A stretch of DNA of 43,784 bases from an uncultured Litoreibacter sp. (GCA_938030665.1 CALHHY010000063.1:1-43784); one strand, 5' to 3'; shown: positions 25,462-34,386, numbered from the stretch's first letter. Translations and numbers: made by a program. The notes: generated by a model from the sequence alone, not told the origin.

Positions 25462-25920
25462 CTAGCCCAGCCGCGTCTTGACCATGGGACCAACGGCGCC
25501 GAAATCCATCTGGCCGGTATACTTGCCCTTCAGGATGCCCATCACCTTGCCCATATCGCGGATGCTTTCCGCACCGGTCTCCGCAATCGCGGCATCAACG
25601 GCCGCGGCGGCCTCTGCCTCGCTTAGTTGCGCTGGCAGGAAATCATTGATCACCTTGATCTCGTCCATTTCCCGCTGCGCCAGTTCCAGCCGCCCGCCCT
25701 CTTCATAGGCTTTGGTGCTTTCCTGCCTCTGCTTGACCATCTTGCCAAGGATCGCAAGGATCTCGTCATCGCTAACCTCCCGACCTTCGGTCCGCAGCGC
25801 GATGTCACGGTCCTTGATGGCCGCGTTGATCAGCCGCAACGTGCCAAGCCGCTCGCTGTCCTTGGCCTTCATCGCCTGTTTAAGCGCGTCCGTGATCTGG
25901 GTGCGTTTGTCTTTCGACAT
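25462..25920 (-). CDS. GatB/YqeY-domain protein
   Basis: The 152-residue protein matches the YqeY family: N-terminal TQITDALKQAMKAKDSERLGTLRLINAAIKDRDI, then an EEGGRLELAQREMDEIKVINDFLPAQLSEAE segment, and the end KGKYTGQMDFGAVGPMVKTRLG. These proteins resemble the tRNA-binding tail domain of GatB; their role is unclear, possibly in tRNA-dependent amidation or quality control. The start is the ATG at 25920 with AAGGGGA upstream; an in-frame start at 25980 would use no better site. It diverges from carA, a common neighbour of yqeY in alphaproteobacteria. Confidence 0.9.
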   Translation of the reverse strand: MSKDKRTQITDALKQAMKAKDSERLGTLRLINAAIKDRDIALRTEGREVSDDEILAILGKMVKQRQESTKAYEEGGRLELAQREMDEIKVINDFLPAQLSEAEAAAAVDAAIAETGAESIRDMGKVMGILKGKYTGQMDFGAVGPMVKTRLG

Positions 25921-26102
25921 GAAATCCCCTTGGTGCTGTCCCTTGAGCGCGCATGAATAGTCAGATCGCCCCGTTATCACAAGGGGTGACGCAAGGATGC
26001 AGAATTTCCCCTTGCGCTACAATTTGTAGCTGTTGACCCCACCTGCCCCCGCCCCTAGTTTCCGGCAGATTTTGTCCGACGCGCTACATAAGGGGAATCA
26101 TC

Positions 26103-27257
26103 ATGCCGACCCACCCGACCGCCTGTCTTGTTCTCGCCGATGGCACCGTGTTCTACGGCAAGGGCTTTGGCGCCGCCGGCACCTGCGTGGCAGAGCTGTG
26201 TTTCAACACCGCGATGACCGGCTATCAGGAGATCATGACCGACCCCTCCTATGCAGGCCAGGTCGTCACCTTCACCTTCCCCCATATCGGCAATACCGGC
26301 GTGACCGACGAGGATGACGAGACCGCCGACCCGGTCGCCGCCGGCATGGTCGTCAAATGGGACCCGACGGAGCCGTCAAACTGGCGCGCACAGGCGGAGC
26401 TGATTGATTGGCTGGCGCGGCGAGGCCGCATCGGAATGGGCGGTGTTGACACGCGGCGGCTGACCCGCGCGATCCGGGCGCAAGGCGCGCCGCATGTGGC
26501 CCTGCAGCACGACCCTGACGGCAAGTTCGATCTGGAGGCACTGGTGGCCAAGGCGCGCGGGTTCAACGGCCTCGAAGGGCTTGACCTCGCGAAGGAGGTC
26601 ACCTGCGCCCAAAGCTACCAGTGGAATGAGACCAGATGGGCCTGGCCCGATGGTTTCGGCAAGCGCACCGAGCCTGGCCATAAGGTCGTAGCGGTCGATT
26701 ACGGCGCAAAACGCAACATCCTGCGCTGTCTGGCCTCTGCTGGCTGCGACGTGACCGTGTTGCCGGCAACCGCCACGGCGGAGGAAATCTTCGCCCACAA
26801 GCCCGACGGCGTTTTCCTGTCCAACGGCCCCGGTGACCCAGCGGCAACCGGTGCCTACGCGGTGCCCGCCATTAAGGAAGTGCTGGCAAAGGATATTCCC
26901 GTTTTCGGCATCTGCCTGGGTCACCAGATGCTGGCGCTGGCGCTTGGGGCCAAGACCATCAAGATGAACCACGGACACCATGGCGCGAACCATCCGGTGA
27001 AAGACCACACGACCGGCAAGGTGGAAATCACCTCGATGAACCATGGCTTTACGGTCGATACGCAAACCCTGCCCGCAGGCGTGAGCGAGACACATGTCTC
27101 GCTGTTTGACGGGTCCAATTGCGGCATCCAGCTGGACGGCAAGCCGGTGTTTTCGGTGCAATACCACCCGGAAGCCTCCCCCGGACCGCAAGACAGCTAC
27201 TACCTGTTCGAGCGTTTCGCGCGGGCCATGGCCGACCGGGCGCTCGAAAAAGCGTAG
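26103..27257 (+). CDS. carA: Carbamoyl-phosphate synthase small (glutaminase) subunit
   Basis: The 384-residue subunit hydrolyses glutamine and delivers ammonia to CarB for carbamoyl phosphate, the precursor of pyrimidines and arginine. The class I amidotransferase triad is visible: C271 in GICLGHQ, H355 and E357 in YHPEASPGP. The N-terminal CPSase_sm_N domain covers about residues 5-135, including ELCFNTAMTGYQEIMTDPSYAGQ. Start ATG 26103 follows AAGGGGAATC. carB is not next to it in this window. The 182-bp divergent spacer to the yqeY-like gene should carry both promoters. Confidence 0.96.
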   Translation: MPTHPTACLVLADGTVFYGKGFGAAGTCVAELCFNTAMTGYQEIMTDPSYAGQVVTFTFPHIGNTGVTDEDDETADPVAAGMVVKWDPTEPSNWRAQAELIDWLARRGRIGMGGVDTRRLTRAIRAQGAPHVALQHDPDGKFDLEALVAKARGFNGLEGLDLAKEVTCAQSYQWNETRWAWPDGFGKRTEPGHKVVAVDYGAKRNILRCLASAGCDVTVLPATATAEEIFAHKPDGVFLSNGPGDPAATGAYAVPAIKEVLAKDIPVFGICLGHQMLALALGAKTIKMNHGHHGANHPVKDHTTGKVEITSMNHGFTVDTQTLPAGVSETHVSLFDGSNCGIQLDGKPVFSVQYHPEASPGPQDSYYLFERFARAMADRALEKA

Positions 27258-27288
27258 CGGCAACGATGATGCAGTCAATGGCATCGGA

Positions 27289-27303
27289 TTAACGGGCACT
27301 TAA
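27289..27303. promoter_or_regulatory. Perfect CtrA box upstream of the MshEN-glycosyltransferase gene
   Basis: TTAA-CGGGCAC-TTAA followed by CC matches the CtrA consensus TTAA-N7-TTAA at all eight fixed positions. It lies in the 103-bp gap between carA and the glycosyltransferase gene, 57 bp before the ATG, a normal promoter position. Control by CtrA is inferred from this match and the conserved CtrA regulon in alphaproteobacteria. Confidence 0.6.
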
Positions 27304-27360
27304 CCATAGCGCGCGCATGGTCGGGACACGCTTTCCCAGCCCCACAGCCCGTGCCGCGTT

Positions 27361-29298
27361 ATGAATGCTCCGTTGATACTTCGACCCGCCAGCCGGCCGC
27401 TCAGCCTGCCCGTGCCAGGTGACACGGGCGCCAAGCACCCTGTCAAACGCAGACTGGGGGATATTCTGATCGGGGACGGCCTTTTGCTGCCCGATCAGCT
27501 GCGGGACGCGCTCAACCGGCAGGCGCGGCTTGACGCCCCTTTGGGCGAGATCATCGCCAGCGAAGGGTTTGCCAGCCAAACGGACGTGACCGAGGCACTG
27601 GCCCAAAGCTGTGGCACCACCCGCGTCGACCTTGACGCCGACCCCCCTGACCCGCGGCTGGCAAGCGCCTTGAAGGCGGAGGATTGTCTGCGGCACAAAG
27701 TCGTGGCCTGGCGCCGCTCCGGCGCTATAACCGTATTGGCATGCGCGGATCCCGGTCAGGCCAGCGTTCTGTTTCGCAGGTTGCCCAATGCGCTGCGCCC
27801 GGCCCGTTTCACGCTGGCAGAGGCCGCAAGCCTGGATCAACGGCTGGCCAAACTTTACGGCCCTGATCTCGCGCGGTTGGCTGAAGAGCGCGCGCCCGAG
27901 GCGCATAGCTGCCGGAAATGGCAACCCATTCCGTTTCTGATCTGTCTTGCATTACTGGCATTGGGTGTCATGGCCTTCGCCCCCCACCTGATCGGTTCCG
28001 CGCTGTTCTGGATCGCCGCAACGGTACTTTTGTCAAACACCGCGTTGAAGCTCGCCTGCCTTTTGGCGGCCCTACGCCGCCCCGAGCGGACCCGCGCCGC
28101 GCTTCCCGCGTCCCAGACCGGCCCGCCTTTGCCTAAAATATCAATCCTTGTCCCCCTTTTTCGGGAGTCCAATATTGCCGAAACCTTGATCAAACGGCTC
28201 GGTGCAATCGACTACCCCGCACCACTTTTGGAGATCTGCCTGGTCACGGAAGCGGACGACCATCTGACGCGCGATACCCTGCGCCGCACCGATCTTCCCG
28301 GCGGCATGCGCGCGGTGACGGTGCCGGTCGGCACGCTAAAAACCAAGCCGCGCGCCATGAATTACGCGCTGGAATTCACAAGCGGGGCAATCATCGGGGT
28401 CTATGACGCCGAAGACGCGCCAGAGACCAATCAGTTATACAAGGTTGCCGCCCGTTTCGCGGCGAGCGACGAGAAGCTGGCCTGCCTGCAAGGCATCCTT
28501 AGCTTCTATAACCCGCGCGCGGGCTGGCTGGCGCGCTGTTTCAGCTTTGAATATGCAGCGTGGTTCGGCATCATGCTGCCCGGTCTGCAACGGATGGGCT
28601 TCGCCATCCCCCTGGGCGGCACAACGCTGTTTTTCCGGCGCGGTGTTCTGCTGCAGCTGGGGGCATGGGACGCGCATAACGTGACCGAGGATGCAGAGCT
28701 TGGGATGCGGCTCGCCCGCGAAGGCTACCGGGCGGAGATGATCGACACCGTCACGCAGGAGGAAGCGAATAACCGGCTGTGGCCCTGGGTGCGGCAGCGG
28801 TCGCGCTGGCTGAAAGGCTACGCCATGACCTGGTGCGTGCATATGCGCCAGCCATGGCGATTGCTACGTGACCTGGGTCCGTGGAAATTCGCAGGCTTCC
28901 AACTGCTCTTTCTTGGCACCATTCTGGCCTTCTGCCTCGCCCCGCTGCTGTGGTGGGGGTTTGCGCATTTCGTGTCCGGCGGTGCTATTCCGGCACCTGC
29001 GGGTCTGGCCCCTGACGCGCTGCAGCGGCTTGGCGTTCTGTTCGTAACTTGCGAAGGGGTCAGCATCGCGACCTTCCTGACGGCCCGCAGGCTGCTTTCC
29101 GTCCGGCCCGGCGCGTTATGGGTCTTCACCCTGCCCGCCTATTTCATGTTCGCGACCTTGGCCGCCTATAAGGGCGTTATGGAGATGCTGTGGAAGCCAT
29201 TTTTCTGGGACAAGACCGAGCATGGCATAAGTCCGGCCGATCGAGCCTCACACCTCAGCGGCGGCGTCGATCTTCAAACGGGTCTCAAACGCGACTGA
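27361..29298 (+). CDS. Glycosyltransferase family 2 fused to an N-terminal c-di-GMP-binding MshEN domain
   Basis: The 645-residue protein begins with a type II secretion ATPase-like N-terminal (MshEN) domain. Motif 1 (R31-Q54: RLGxxLIxxGLLxxxxLxxxLxxQ) matches the published 24-residue c-di-GMP-binding pattern at every fixed position; after the standard 5-residue spacer, motif 2 (60-83) is a weaker match. Two membrane helices follow (about 189-208 and 212-235), then a GT2 catalytic domain with DAEDA (349-353), TED (442-444) and QRSRW (479-483), and C-terminal membrane helices. This layout suggests a polysaccharide synthase or membrane glycosyltransferase switched by c-di-GMP. No clear ribosome site precedes the ATG. 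The 3' end overlaps the convergent GntR gene by 51 bp. Confidence 0.88.
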   Translation: MNAPLILRPASRPLSLPVPGDTGAKHPVKRRLGDILIGDGLLLPDQLRDALNRQARLDAPLGEIIASEGFASQTDVTEALAQSCGTTRVDLDADPPDPRLASALKAEDCLRHKVVAWRRSGAITVLACADPGQASVLFRRLPNALRPARFTLAEAASLDQRLAKLYGPDLARLAEERAPEAHSCRKWQPIPFLICLALLALGVMAFAPHLIGSALFWIAATVLLSNTALKLACLLAALRRPERTRAALPASQTGPPLPKISILVPLFRESNIAETLIKRLGAIDYPAPLLEICLVTEADDHLTRDTLRRTDLPGGMRAVTVPVGTLKTKPRAMNYALEFTSGAIIGVYDAEDAPETNQLYKVAARFAASDEKLACLQGILSFYNPRAGWLARCFSFEYAAWFGIMLPGLQRMGFAIPLGGTTLFFRRGVLLQLGAWDAHNVTEDAELGMRLAREGYRAEMIDTVTQEEANNRLWPWVRQRSRWLKGYAMTWCVHMRQPWRLLRDLGPWKFAGFQLLFLGTILAFCLAPLLWWGFAHFVSGGAIPAPAGLAPDALQRLGVLFVTCEGVSIATFLTARRLLSVRPGALWVFTLPAYFMFATLAAYKGVMEMLWKPFFWDKTEHGISPADRASHLSGGVDLQTGLKRD

Positions 29299-29886
29299 GA
29301 GGTGCTGGCGCAACGCGGCACTGGCAACGGCCGCGTCGCGCGACGCGATGGCATCGACGATAGCCATATGCTCATCAAGCGCGACCTCTCCGCGCCCGTC
29401 CACGGCCAGTGACGTGGTGGCCAGCAGCGCCATGGAGCGGTAGACCAGATCAAGCTGCTGGACGAGGTAGCGGTTATGCGAGGCGCGGTGCAGCTGGCGG
29501 TGGAAGCGGCGGTTGGATTGGCTCAGCTCACCGGGTTGGCCCAGCAATGACCGGTCCCGTTCGACCATGTCGCGCAGCACCTTGATCTCCTCAGGAGCGG
29601 CATGCTGCGCGGCCAGCTCTGCGGCCAACCCCTCCAACGCGCCGCGGACGGTGTAAAGCTCTGACATCTGGTCATGATCCAGGGAAGCCACAATCAGTGA
29701 CCGGCCGTCACGGCTGAGCAGCGATTGGGTCTCAAGCCGCTGCAAAGCCTCCCGGATGGGCGTGCGCGATCCCCCGAACCGGGTCGCCAGCTCGCTTTCG
29801 ACCAACCGGTCACCCGGCTTGTAAATCCCCACATCGATCGCGTTCAGGATCGCCTTATAGGTCGCGCTTTCAACTGGTTTTCCCAT
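29248..29886 (-). CDS. GntR-family regulator, FCD subgroup
   Basis: The 212-residue protein has a winged helix (about residues 8-68: YKPGDRLVESELATRFGGSRTPIREALQRL) and an FCD ligand domain with the metal-site pattern ...D...H...FH...H.. in NRRFHRQLHRASHNRYL and EHMAIVDAIASRD...LRQHL. The start is ATG 29886, with GGGACGAG upstream (a GTG lies directly before it). It is convergent with the glycosyltransferase gene, sharing 51 bp, and divergent from the nucleotidase gene. The ligand and targets are unknown; the adjacent HAD gene or a distant operon may be controlled. Confidence 0.88.
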   Translation of the reverse strand: MGKPVESATYKAILNAIDVGIYKPGDRLVESELATRFGGSRTPIREALQRLETQSLLSRDGRSLIVASLDHDQMSELYTVRGALEGLAAELAAQHAAPEEIKVLRDMVERDRSLLGQPGELSQSNRRFHRQLHRASHNRYLVQQLDLVYRSMALLATTSLAVDGRGEVALDEHMAIVDAIASRDAAVASAALRQHLSVAFETRLKIDAAAEV

Positions 29887-30005
29887 CACTCGTCCCGTCG
29901 CATTACCACCTTGCCCACATTGTCGGGAAAGCTAGACAGTCCGCAAACGGCGCACAAGCCATTACGCGCTTTCCGCCGCCCCCCGCTACGGGTAGCGTCC
30001 GGGTG

Positions 30006-30650
30006 ATGAGAAACCATTTCGGCCATATCAACACCTGGGTCTTTGACCTCGACAACACGCTTTACCCGCCGCGCATGCGGCTGTTCGACCAGATCGAGGC
30101 GCGGATGGTGCGCTATGTCATGGCCGCGATTGGCGTGGACCGGGACGAGGCTGACCGCCTTCGCGCCAGCTATTGGCACCGCCATGGCACCACGCTGGCT
30201 GGGCTGATGGCAGAGCATCACATCGACCCCGAGGATTTCATGGCCGATGTGCATGAGATTGACTTCACTGTGCTTTCCCCTGATCCGGTGCTGCGTGAAC
30301 AGATCGCCACGCTGCCGGGACGTAAGATCATCTACACCAATGGCAGCGCCCCCTATGCGAAAAACGTGATTGCGGCGCGGGGCCTGTCCGGTCTGTTTGA
30401 CGCCGTCTACGGCGTTGAGCATGCCGGGTGGCGCCCCAAGCCTGAGGCCGCGGCATTTGACGCCGTCTTCCGCGCTGACGGGTTGCAACCCGGTAGCGCC
30501 GCGATGTTTGAAGACGAGGCGCGCAATCTGGAGGTGCCGCATGCGCTTGGTCTGCGCACAGTCCATATCGCGCCCCATCCGCAGCCCGCGCCGCATATCC
30601 ATCACCATCACACCGATCTCAGCGGCTTTCTGGCGCAGTTGGTGGATTGA
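30006..30650 (+). CDS. HAD-superfamily pyrimidine 5'-nucleotidase
   Basis: The 214-residue protein resembles the SDT1/Phm8-type pyrimidine 5'-nucleotidase branch of HAD phosphatases. HAD motif I is VFDLDNTLYPP with the two catalytic aspartates, motif II is IIYTNGS, the conserved lysine is in GWRPKPEAAAF, and motif IV is AMFEDEARNL. The C-terminus is His-rich (PHPQPAPHIHHHH), which may bind metal or be incidental. It would dephosphorylate nucleoside monophosphates such as UMP or CMP. A GTG precedes the ATG directly; no good ribosome site is visible. Confidence 0.88.
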   Translation: MRNHFGHINTWVFDLDNTLYPPRMRLFDQIEARMVRYVMAAIGVDRDEADRLRASYWHRHGTTLAGLMAEHHIDPEDFMADVHEIDFTVLSPDPVLREQIATLPGRKIIYTNGSAPYAKNVIAARGLSGLFDAVYGVEHAGWRPKPEAAAFDAVFRADGLQPGSAAMFEDEARNLEVPHALGLRTVHIAPHPQPAPHIHHHHTDLSGFLAQLVD

Positions 30651-30687
30651 GCCTTGGCCTTTCGCGCACGCCCCATAAGTAAGTCTC

Positions 30688-31872
30688 ATGACTGAGAAAA
30701 CCGATATTCTGATTTCTGGCGGCGGCGTGGCGGGGCTGACTGCGGCGGCCCTGTTTGGCAGCAATGGCTTCCGGGTGATCTGCGTCGATCCCGCGCCACC
30801 TGTGACAAGCCGTGACACCGAGGGCGCTGACCTGCGCTCCACCGCGTTTTTGCAACCCTCCGTTCAGGTATTGGAGCGCGCGGGCGTCTGGCACCAGCTG
30901 GCAGGGCACGCGACACCGCTACAGACGATGCGCATCGTGGATGCAGGACCGGACGGGCCGCGCAACAGCCGCGATTTTGACGCCTCCGACATATCCGAGC
31001 TGCCTTTTGGCTGGAACCTTCCCAACTGGCTGATCCGGCGGGAGCTTGTCGCACGGCTTGAACAGCTTGAGACTGTCAGCTTCAGGCCCGGCGTCGGGAC
31101 CGACCGGATGCTCGCGCGCAGCACGGGCGCAAAGGTCTGGCTGAGTGACGGAAGGTCGGTGCAGGCCGACCTGGTTGTCGCAGCAGATGGGCGGGGCTCC
31201 GCCTTGCGGTCCGCCGCAGGGATTGAGGTTACGACGAAGCGCTACGGGCAAAAGGCGTTGGCCTTTGCCGTTACACATCAGCTGCCGCATGAAAACGTAT
31301 CAACGGAAATCCATCGCACCGGCGGCCCCTTCACGCTGGTGCCGCTGCCTGATTACGAGGGCAAGCCCTCCTCCGCCATTGTCTGGATGGAGGAAGGCCC
31401 CAAAGCGCAAGCGCTATACGAGCTGGATGAGACTGCCTTCAACGCCGCGATTGCCAACCGGTCTTGCGGGTTGTTCGGGCCGCTTACCCTTGCCTCGCGC
31501 CGCAGCATCTGGCCGATCATCAGCCAGATTGCGCACCGCTTTTCCGCCCGCCGGCTGGCGCTCGTCGCCGAAGCCGCGCATGTGGTGCCGCCCATTGGCG
31601 CCCAGGGGCTAAACATGAGCCTTGCCGACCTGCAATCGCTGCTAGATCTCAGCGCCAAACATCCGCTGGGAAGCGACGCGATGCTTGACGCCTATGACAG
31701 CGCGCGGCGGCGCGACGTGAAGCTACGGGTGAGCGCAATTGACCTGCTCAACCGGACTTCGCAATCCGACATGGACTGGTTTCGTGAACTGCGCAGCTGG
31801 GGCATCGGCGCCATTCATGACGCCAAGCCCATCCGCAAAACACTGATGCAGATGGGGCTTGGGATGAAATGA
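30688..31872 (+). CDS. UbiH/COQ6-family FAD-dependent aromatic hydroxylase
   Basis: The 394-residue flavoprotein has the N-terminal Rossmann GGGVAGLTAAALFGSNGFRVICVD, the DLRSTAFLQPSVQVLER segment, the FAD/NADPH DG motif VVAADGRGSALR and the C-terminal AEAAHVVPPIGAQGLNMSLAD that binds FAD ribityl-phosphate. These are the marks of ubiquinone-biosynthesis hydroxylases. The usual GD of GDAAH is AE here, a small change. Which ring position it hydroxylates cannot be told from sequence. It lies 37 bp after the nucleotidase and is convergent with the aminotransferase gene. Confidence 0.9.
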   Translation: MTEKTDILISGGGVAGLTAAALFGSNGFRVICVDPAPPVTSRDTEGADLRSTAFLQPSVQVLERAGVWHQLAGHATPLQTMRIVDAGPDGPRNSRDFDASDISELPFGWNLPNWLIRRELVARLEQLETVSFRPGVGTDRMLARSTGAKVWLSDGRSVQADLVVAADGRGSALRSAAGIEVTTKRYGQKALAFAVTHQLPHENVSTEIHRTGGPFTLVPLPDYEGKPSSAIVWMEEGPKAQALYELDETAFNAAIANRSCGLFGPLTLASRRSIWPIISQIAHRFSARRLALVAEAAHVVPPIGAQGLNMSLADLQSLLDLSAKHPLGSDAMLDAYDSARRRDVKLRVSAIDLLNRTSQSDMDWFRELRSWGIGAIHDAKPIRKTLMQMGLGMK

Positions 31873-31878
31873 GCCGCG

Positions 31879-33003
31879 CTAAAGAACCTTGTCAGCCGTC
31901 GCGGTAAACCGTGCCAGCGTGCCATTAACGTCATACAGCTTGTCGAGGCCAAAAAGCCCGATGCGGAAGGTGCGATAGTCGTCCGGCTCGTCACATTGCA
32001 GCGGCACACCTGCGGCGATCTGCATCCCTTCGCCCATGAATTTGGAGCCATTCTGGATCGCAGGATCACCAGTATAGCAGACTACCACGCCAGGCGCGCC
32101 GAACCCGTCTGCGGCGACTGAGGTGATGCCTTTGGACGCCATATACTGGCGCACGCCATTGCCGAGCTTCCATTGCGCCTCCCGCAGCCGCTCGAACCCA
32201 TAGTCACGGGTCTCCAGCATCGTGTCGCGGAAGGCGCGCAGCCCATCCGTGGGCATCGTGGCGTGATAGGCGTGCCCGCCCCCCTCATAGATCTCCATGA
32301 TATCGAGCCATTTTTTCAGATCTACTGCGAAGCTGTCTGAGGTGGTGTCATTGATCCGGGCGCGTGCCAGTTCCGACATGCAGACAATCCCCGCGCAGGG
32401 TTGGGCGGACCACCCTTTTTGCGGGGCTGAGATCAGCAGATCGACGCCCGTCGCTTTCATGTCCACCCAGGCGCAGCCCGATGCGATGCAGTCGAGCACC
32501 ATCAACGCGCCGACGCCATGCGCCGCATCGGCCAGCGCTTTGACATAGTCGTCAGGTAGGATCACACCGGCAGAAGTCTCGACATGTGGGGCGAAAACGA
32601 TGTCGGGCTTTTCCTCGTTGATGCGGGCAACAACCTCCGCAATCGGCGCTGGCCGAAACGGGGAGCGCGTGTCATTGCCCGTTTGACGCGCCTTCATCAC
32701 GATGGCCTCGGACGTGAGGCCGCCCGTCTCGATGATCTGCGACCAGCGGTAGGAGAACCACCCATTGCGTACCACCAGGGCCTTCTTGCCGCGCGCGAAT
32801 TGGCGGGCCACGGCTTCCATTCCGTAGGTACCGCCGCCGGGGATCAAGGCGACGGAATGCGCGCCATAGACCTCTTTCAACATGCGGGAAATGTCCGTCA
32901 TGACGCCTTGAAAGGCTTTGGACATGGAATTGAGCGAGCGGTCCGTGAACACCACGCTGAACTCGTCAAGGCCGGTTGGGTCTACGGTATCAAGCAATGC
33001 CAT
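31879..33003 (-). CDS. Class V aminotransferase (alanine-glyoxylate aminotransferase-like)
   Basis: The 374-residue PLP enzyme has GGGTYGMEA (56-64) for the cofactor phosphate, HVETSAG (140-146), the PLP-nitrogen aspartate D171 in VLDCIAS and the Schiff-base lysine K196 in SAPQKGWS. This fits the alanine/serine-glyoxylate and phosphonoacetaldehyde transaminase group. The N-terminus lacks the PGP start of many relatives. The 2-amino donor and 2-oxo acceptor cannot be assigned. It is monocistronic or the distal gene of a unit with the upstream diguanylate cyclase, 73 bp away. Confidence 0.88.
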   Translation of the reverse strand: MALLDTVDPTGLDEFSVVFTDRSLNSMSKAFQGVMTDISRMLKEVYGAHSVALIPGGGTYGMEAVARQFARGKKALVVRNGWFSYRWSQIIETGGLTSEAIVMKARQTGNDTRSPFRPAPIAEVVARINEEKPDIVFAPHVETSAGVILPDDYVKALADAAHGVGALMVLDCIASGCAWVDMKATGVDLLISAPQKGWSAQPCAGIVCMSELARARINDTTSDSFAVDLKKWLDIMEIYEGGGHAYHATMPTDGLRAFRDTMLETRDYGFERLREAQWKLGNGVRQYMASKGITSVAADGFGAPGVVVCYTGDPAIQNGSKFMGEGMQIAAGVPLQCDEPDDYRTFRIGLFGLDKLYDVNGTLARFTATADKVL

Positions 33004-33076
33004 TATTCAATCTCCCAAATGTCTGGCGTCTGCTTAGATTGCTGACACCGGGAAATCAAACCGCGCCGCCGCGTCA

Positions 33077-33820
33077 TCACGCCGCCATGCTGTCCCCCGG
33101 CTTAAGGCGCTCGGGTAACCAGTCGACGACGGTTCGGTTGCGGCCCGCCTCCTTCGCGCGGTAGAGGGCCGCGTCAGCCTGCTGGATCGAGATGTTGATA
33201 TCCTCCACCCGGTCCTTGAGCGAGCCGCCGATTGAGACAGTAACCGACACTTGTACCTCCCCCGCGACGGCCGGGGACGCTGCCACATTGGTGCGCATCC
33301 GTTCCGCAACGATCAACCCCTGATCCTCATCCGCCTCATGCAGGAACACAACAAACTCCTCACCGCCAAAGCGGCAGACGATATCTTGCTCTCGGCAATG
33401 GGCGCGCAGGATTGAGCTGACATGCTTGATGACGGCGTCACCGACATAGTGGCCGTAGGTGTCATTCACCATTTTGAAATGGTCGATATCAACCATCAAC
33501 GACACGCCATAAGCGTCCGGGTTCCCCTCCATCCGGTCAAAGAAGAAGTCACGGGTTGCAACATCTGTCAGGCGGTCGCGATTGACCAGGCGCTGAAGCT
33601 CCATCGTCAGAAGGTAGTTCTTATGCACCTGGCCAAGCGCCCAAACACAGATCGACATGCAGATAATGACCGTGTTCAACGGCGCCCGCGCCATAACTGT
33701 CGCCTGCAATTCCGGCGGATAGACAAGCTTGATCAAGACGATAATCATGCCCAAAGCCAGAAGGCTGATCAGGGCGGAAACCGTCCAAACCCCTTTCTTA
33801 GTCTTGATGTGAAAACCCAT
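33077..33820 (-). CDS. Membrane-anchored GGDEF diguanylate cyclase
   Basis: The 247-residue protein has two membrane helices (about 11-33 and 48-64), a short linker and a GGDEF domain that makes c-di-GMP from two GTP. Visible are the metal aspartate and pocket in DIDHFKMVND (111-120), the active-site loop GGEEF (152-156) and an inhibitory I-site RxxD (R143-D146) at the canonical five-residue distance, so product feedback is expected. No large sensory domain is present. It could supply c-di-GMP to the MshEN glycosyltransferase 4 kb away; this link is inferred. Confidence 0.93.
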   Translation of the reverse strand: MGFHIKTKKGVWTVSALISLLALGMIIVLIKLVYPPELQATVMARAPLNTVIICMSICVWALGQVHKNYLLTMELQRLVNRDRLTDVATRDFFFDRMEGNPDAYGVSLMVDIDHFKMVNDTYGHYVGDAVIKHVSSILRAHCREQDIVCRFGGEEFVVFLHEADEDQGLIVAERMRTNVAASPAVAGEVQVSVTVSIGGSLKDRVEDINISIQQADAALYRAKEAGRNRTVVDWLPERLKPGDSMAA

Positions 33821-33934
33821 TATGCGCCCTATCTGTTTGGGGCGGATATGCGGTCAAGCATTTGAATAGGTGGTTAATTCTGTGACATGACATGACCCTG
33901 ATTTATCGCAAATGCCGCGTAGTTCCTTGGTACT

Positions 33935-34386
33935 TCAGATCGGACCAGGCAGCCGCTCCTCGCTCAGCAGCACGTTCGCTTCCACATCACCTACGCCCGG
34001 TAAGGTCATGATCCGACGGCGTAAAACGCGCTCAAAATCCGACAGATCGCGGGCCACCACGCGCAGGCGGTAGTCGTAGAGCCCAAGCACATGCTGCACG
34101 GTCTGCACCTCGGGGATCGCCGTCACGGCGCGTTCAAAATCTTCCAGCGAAACGCGGCCCTTGGTGGCCAGTTTTACCCCAAGAAAGACGGTCACGCCAA
34201 AACCCAGCTTCTCGGCATCCAGATCGACGCGTTTGCCCGCGAGGACATCGGCCTCGCGCAACCGCTTGATCCGCCGCCATGTGGCCGGCTGACTGAGCCC
34301 CAGAGCCCGCCCAAGCGCACCCGCGCTTTGCGCCGCATCTGCTTGTAGGGCGCGCAACAACTGGCGGTCCAGATCATCCAGCGGGG

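Noticed and set aside
25921-26102. A regulatory RNA leader or riboswitch upstream of carA
   Set aside because: The 182-bp divergent spacer shows no convincing conserved stem-loop pattern or terminator; promoter hexamers are also not clear enough to call.
33862-33877. A TTGA-N8-TTAA sequence upstream of the diguanylate cyclase gene that resembles a CtrA box
   Set aside because: The spacer is eight bases instead of seven and one half-site is mismatched, so it does not fit the CtrA pattern.
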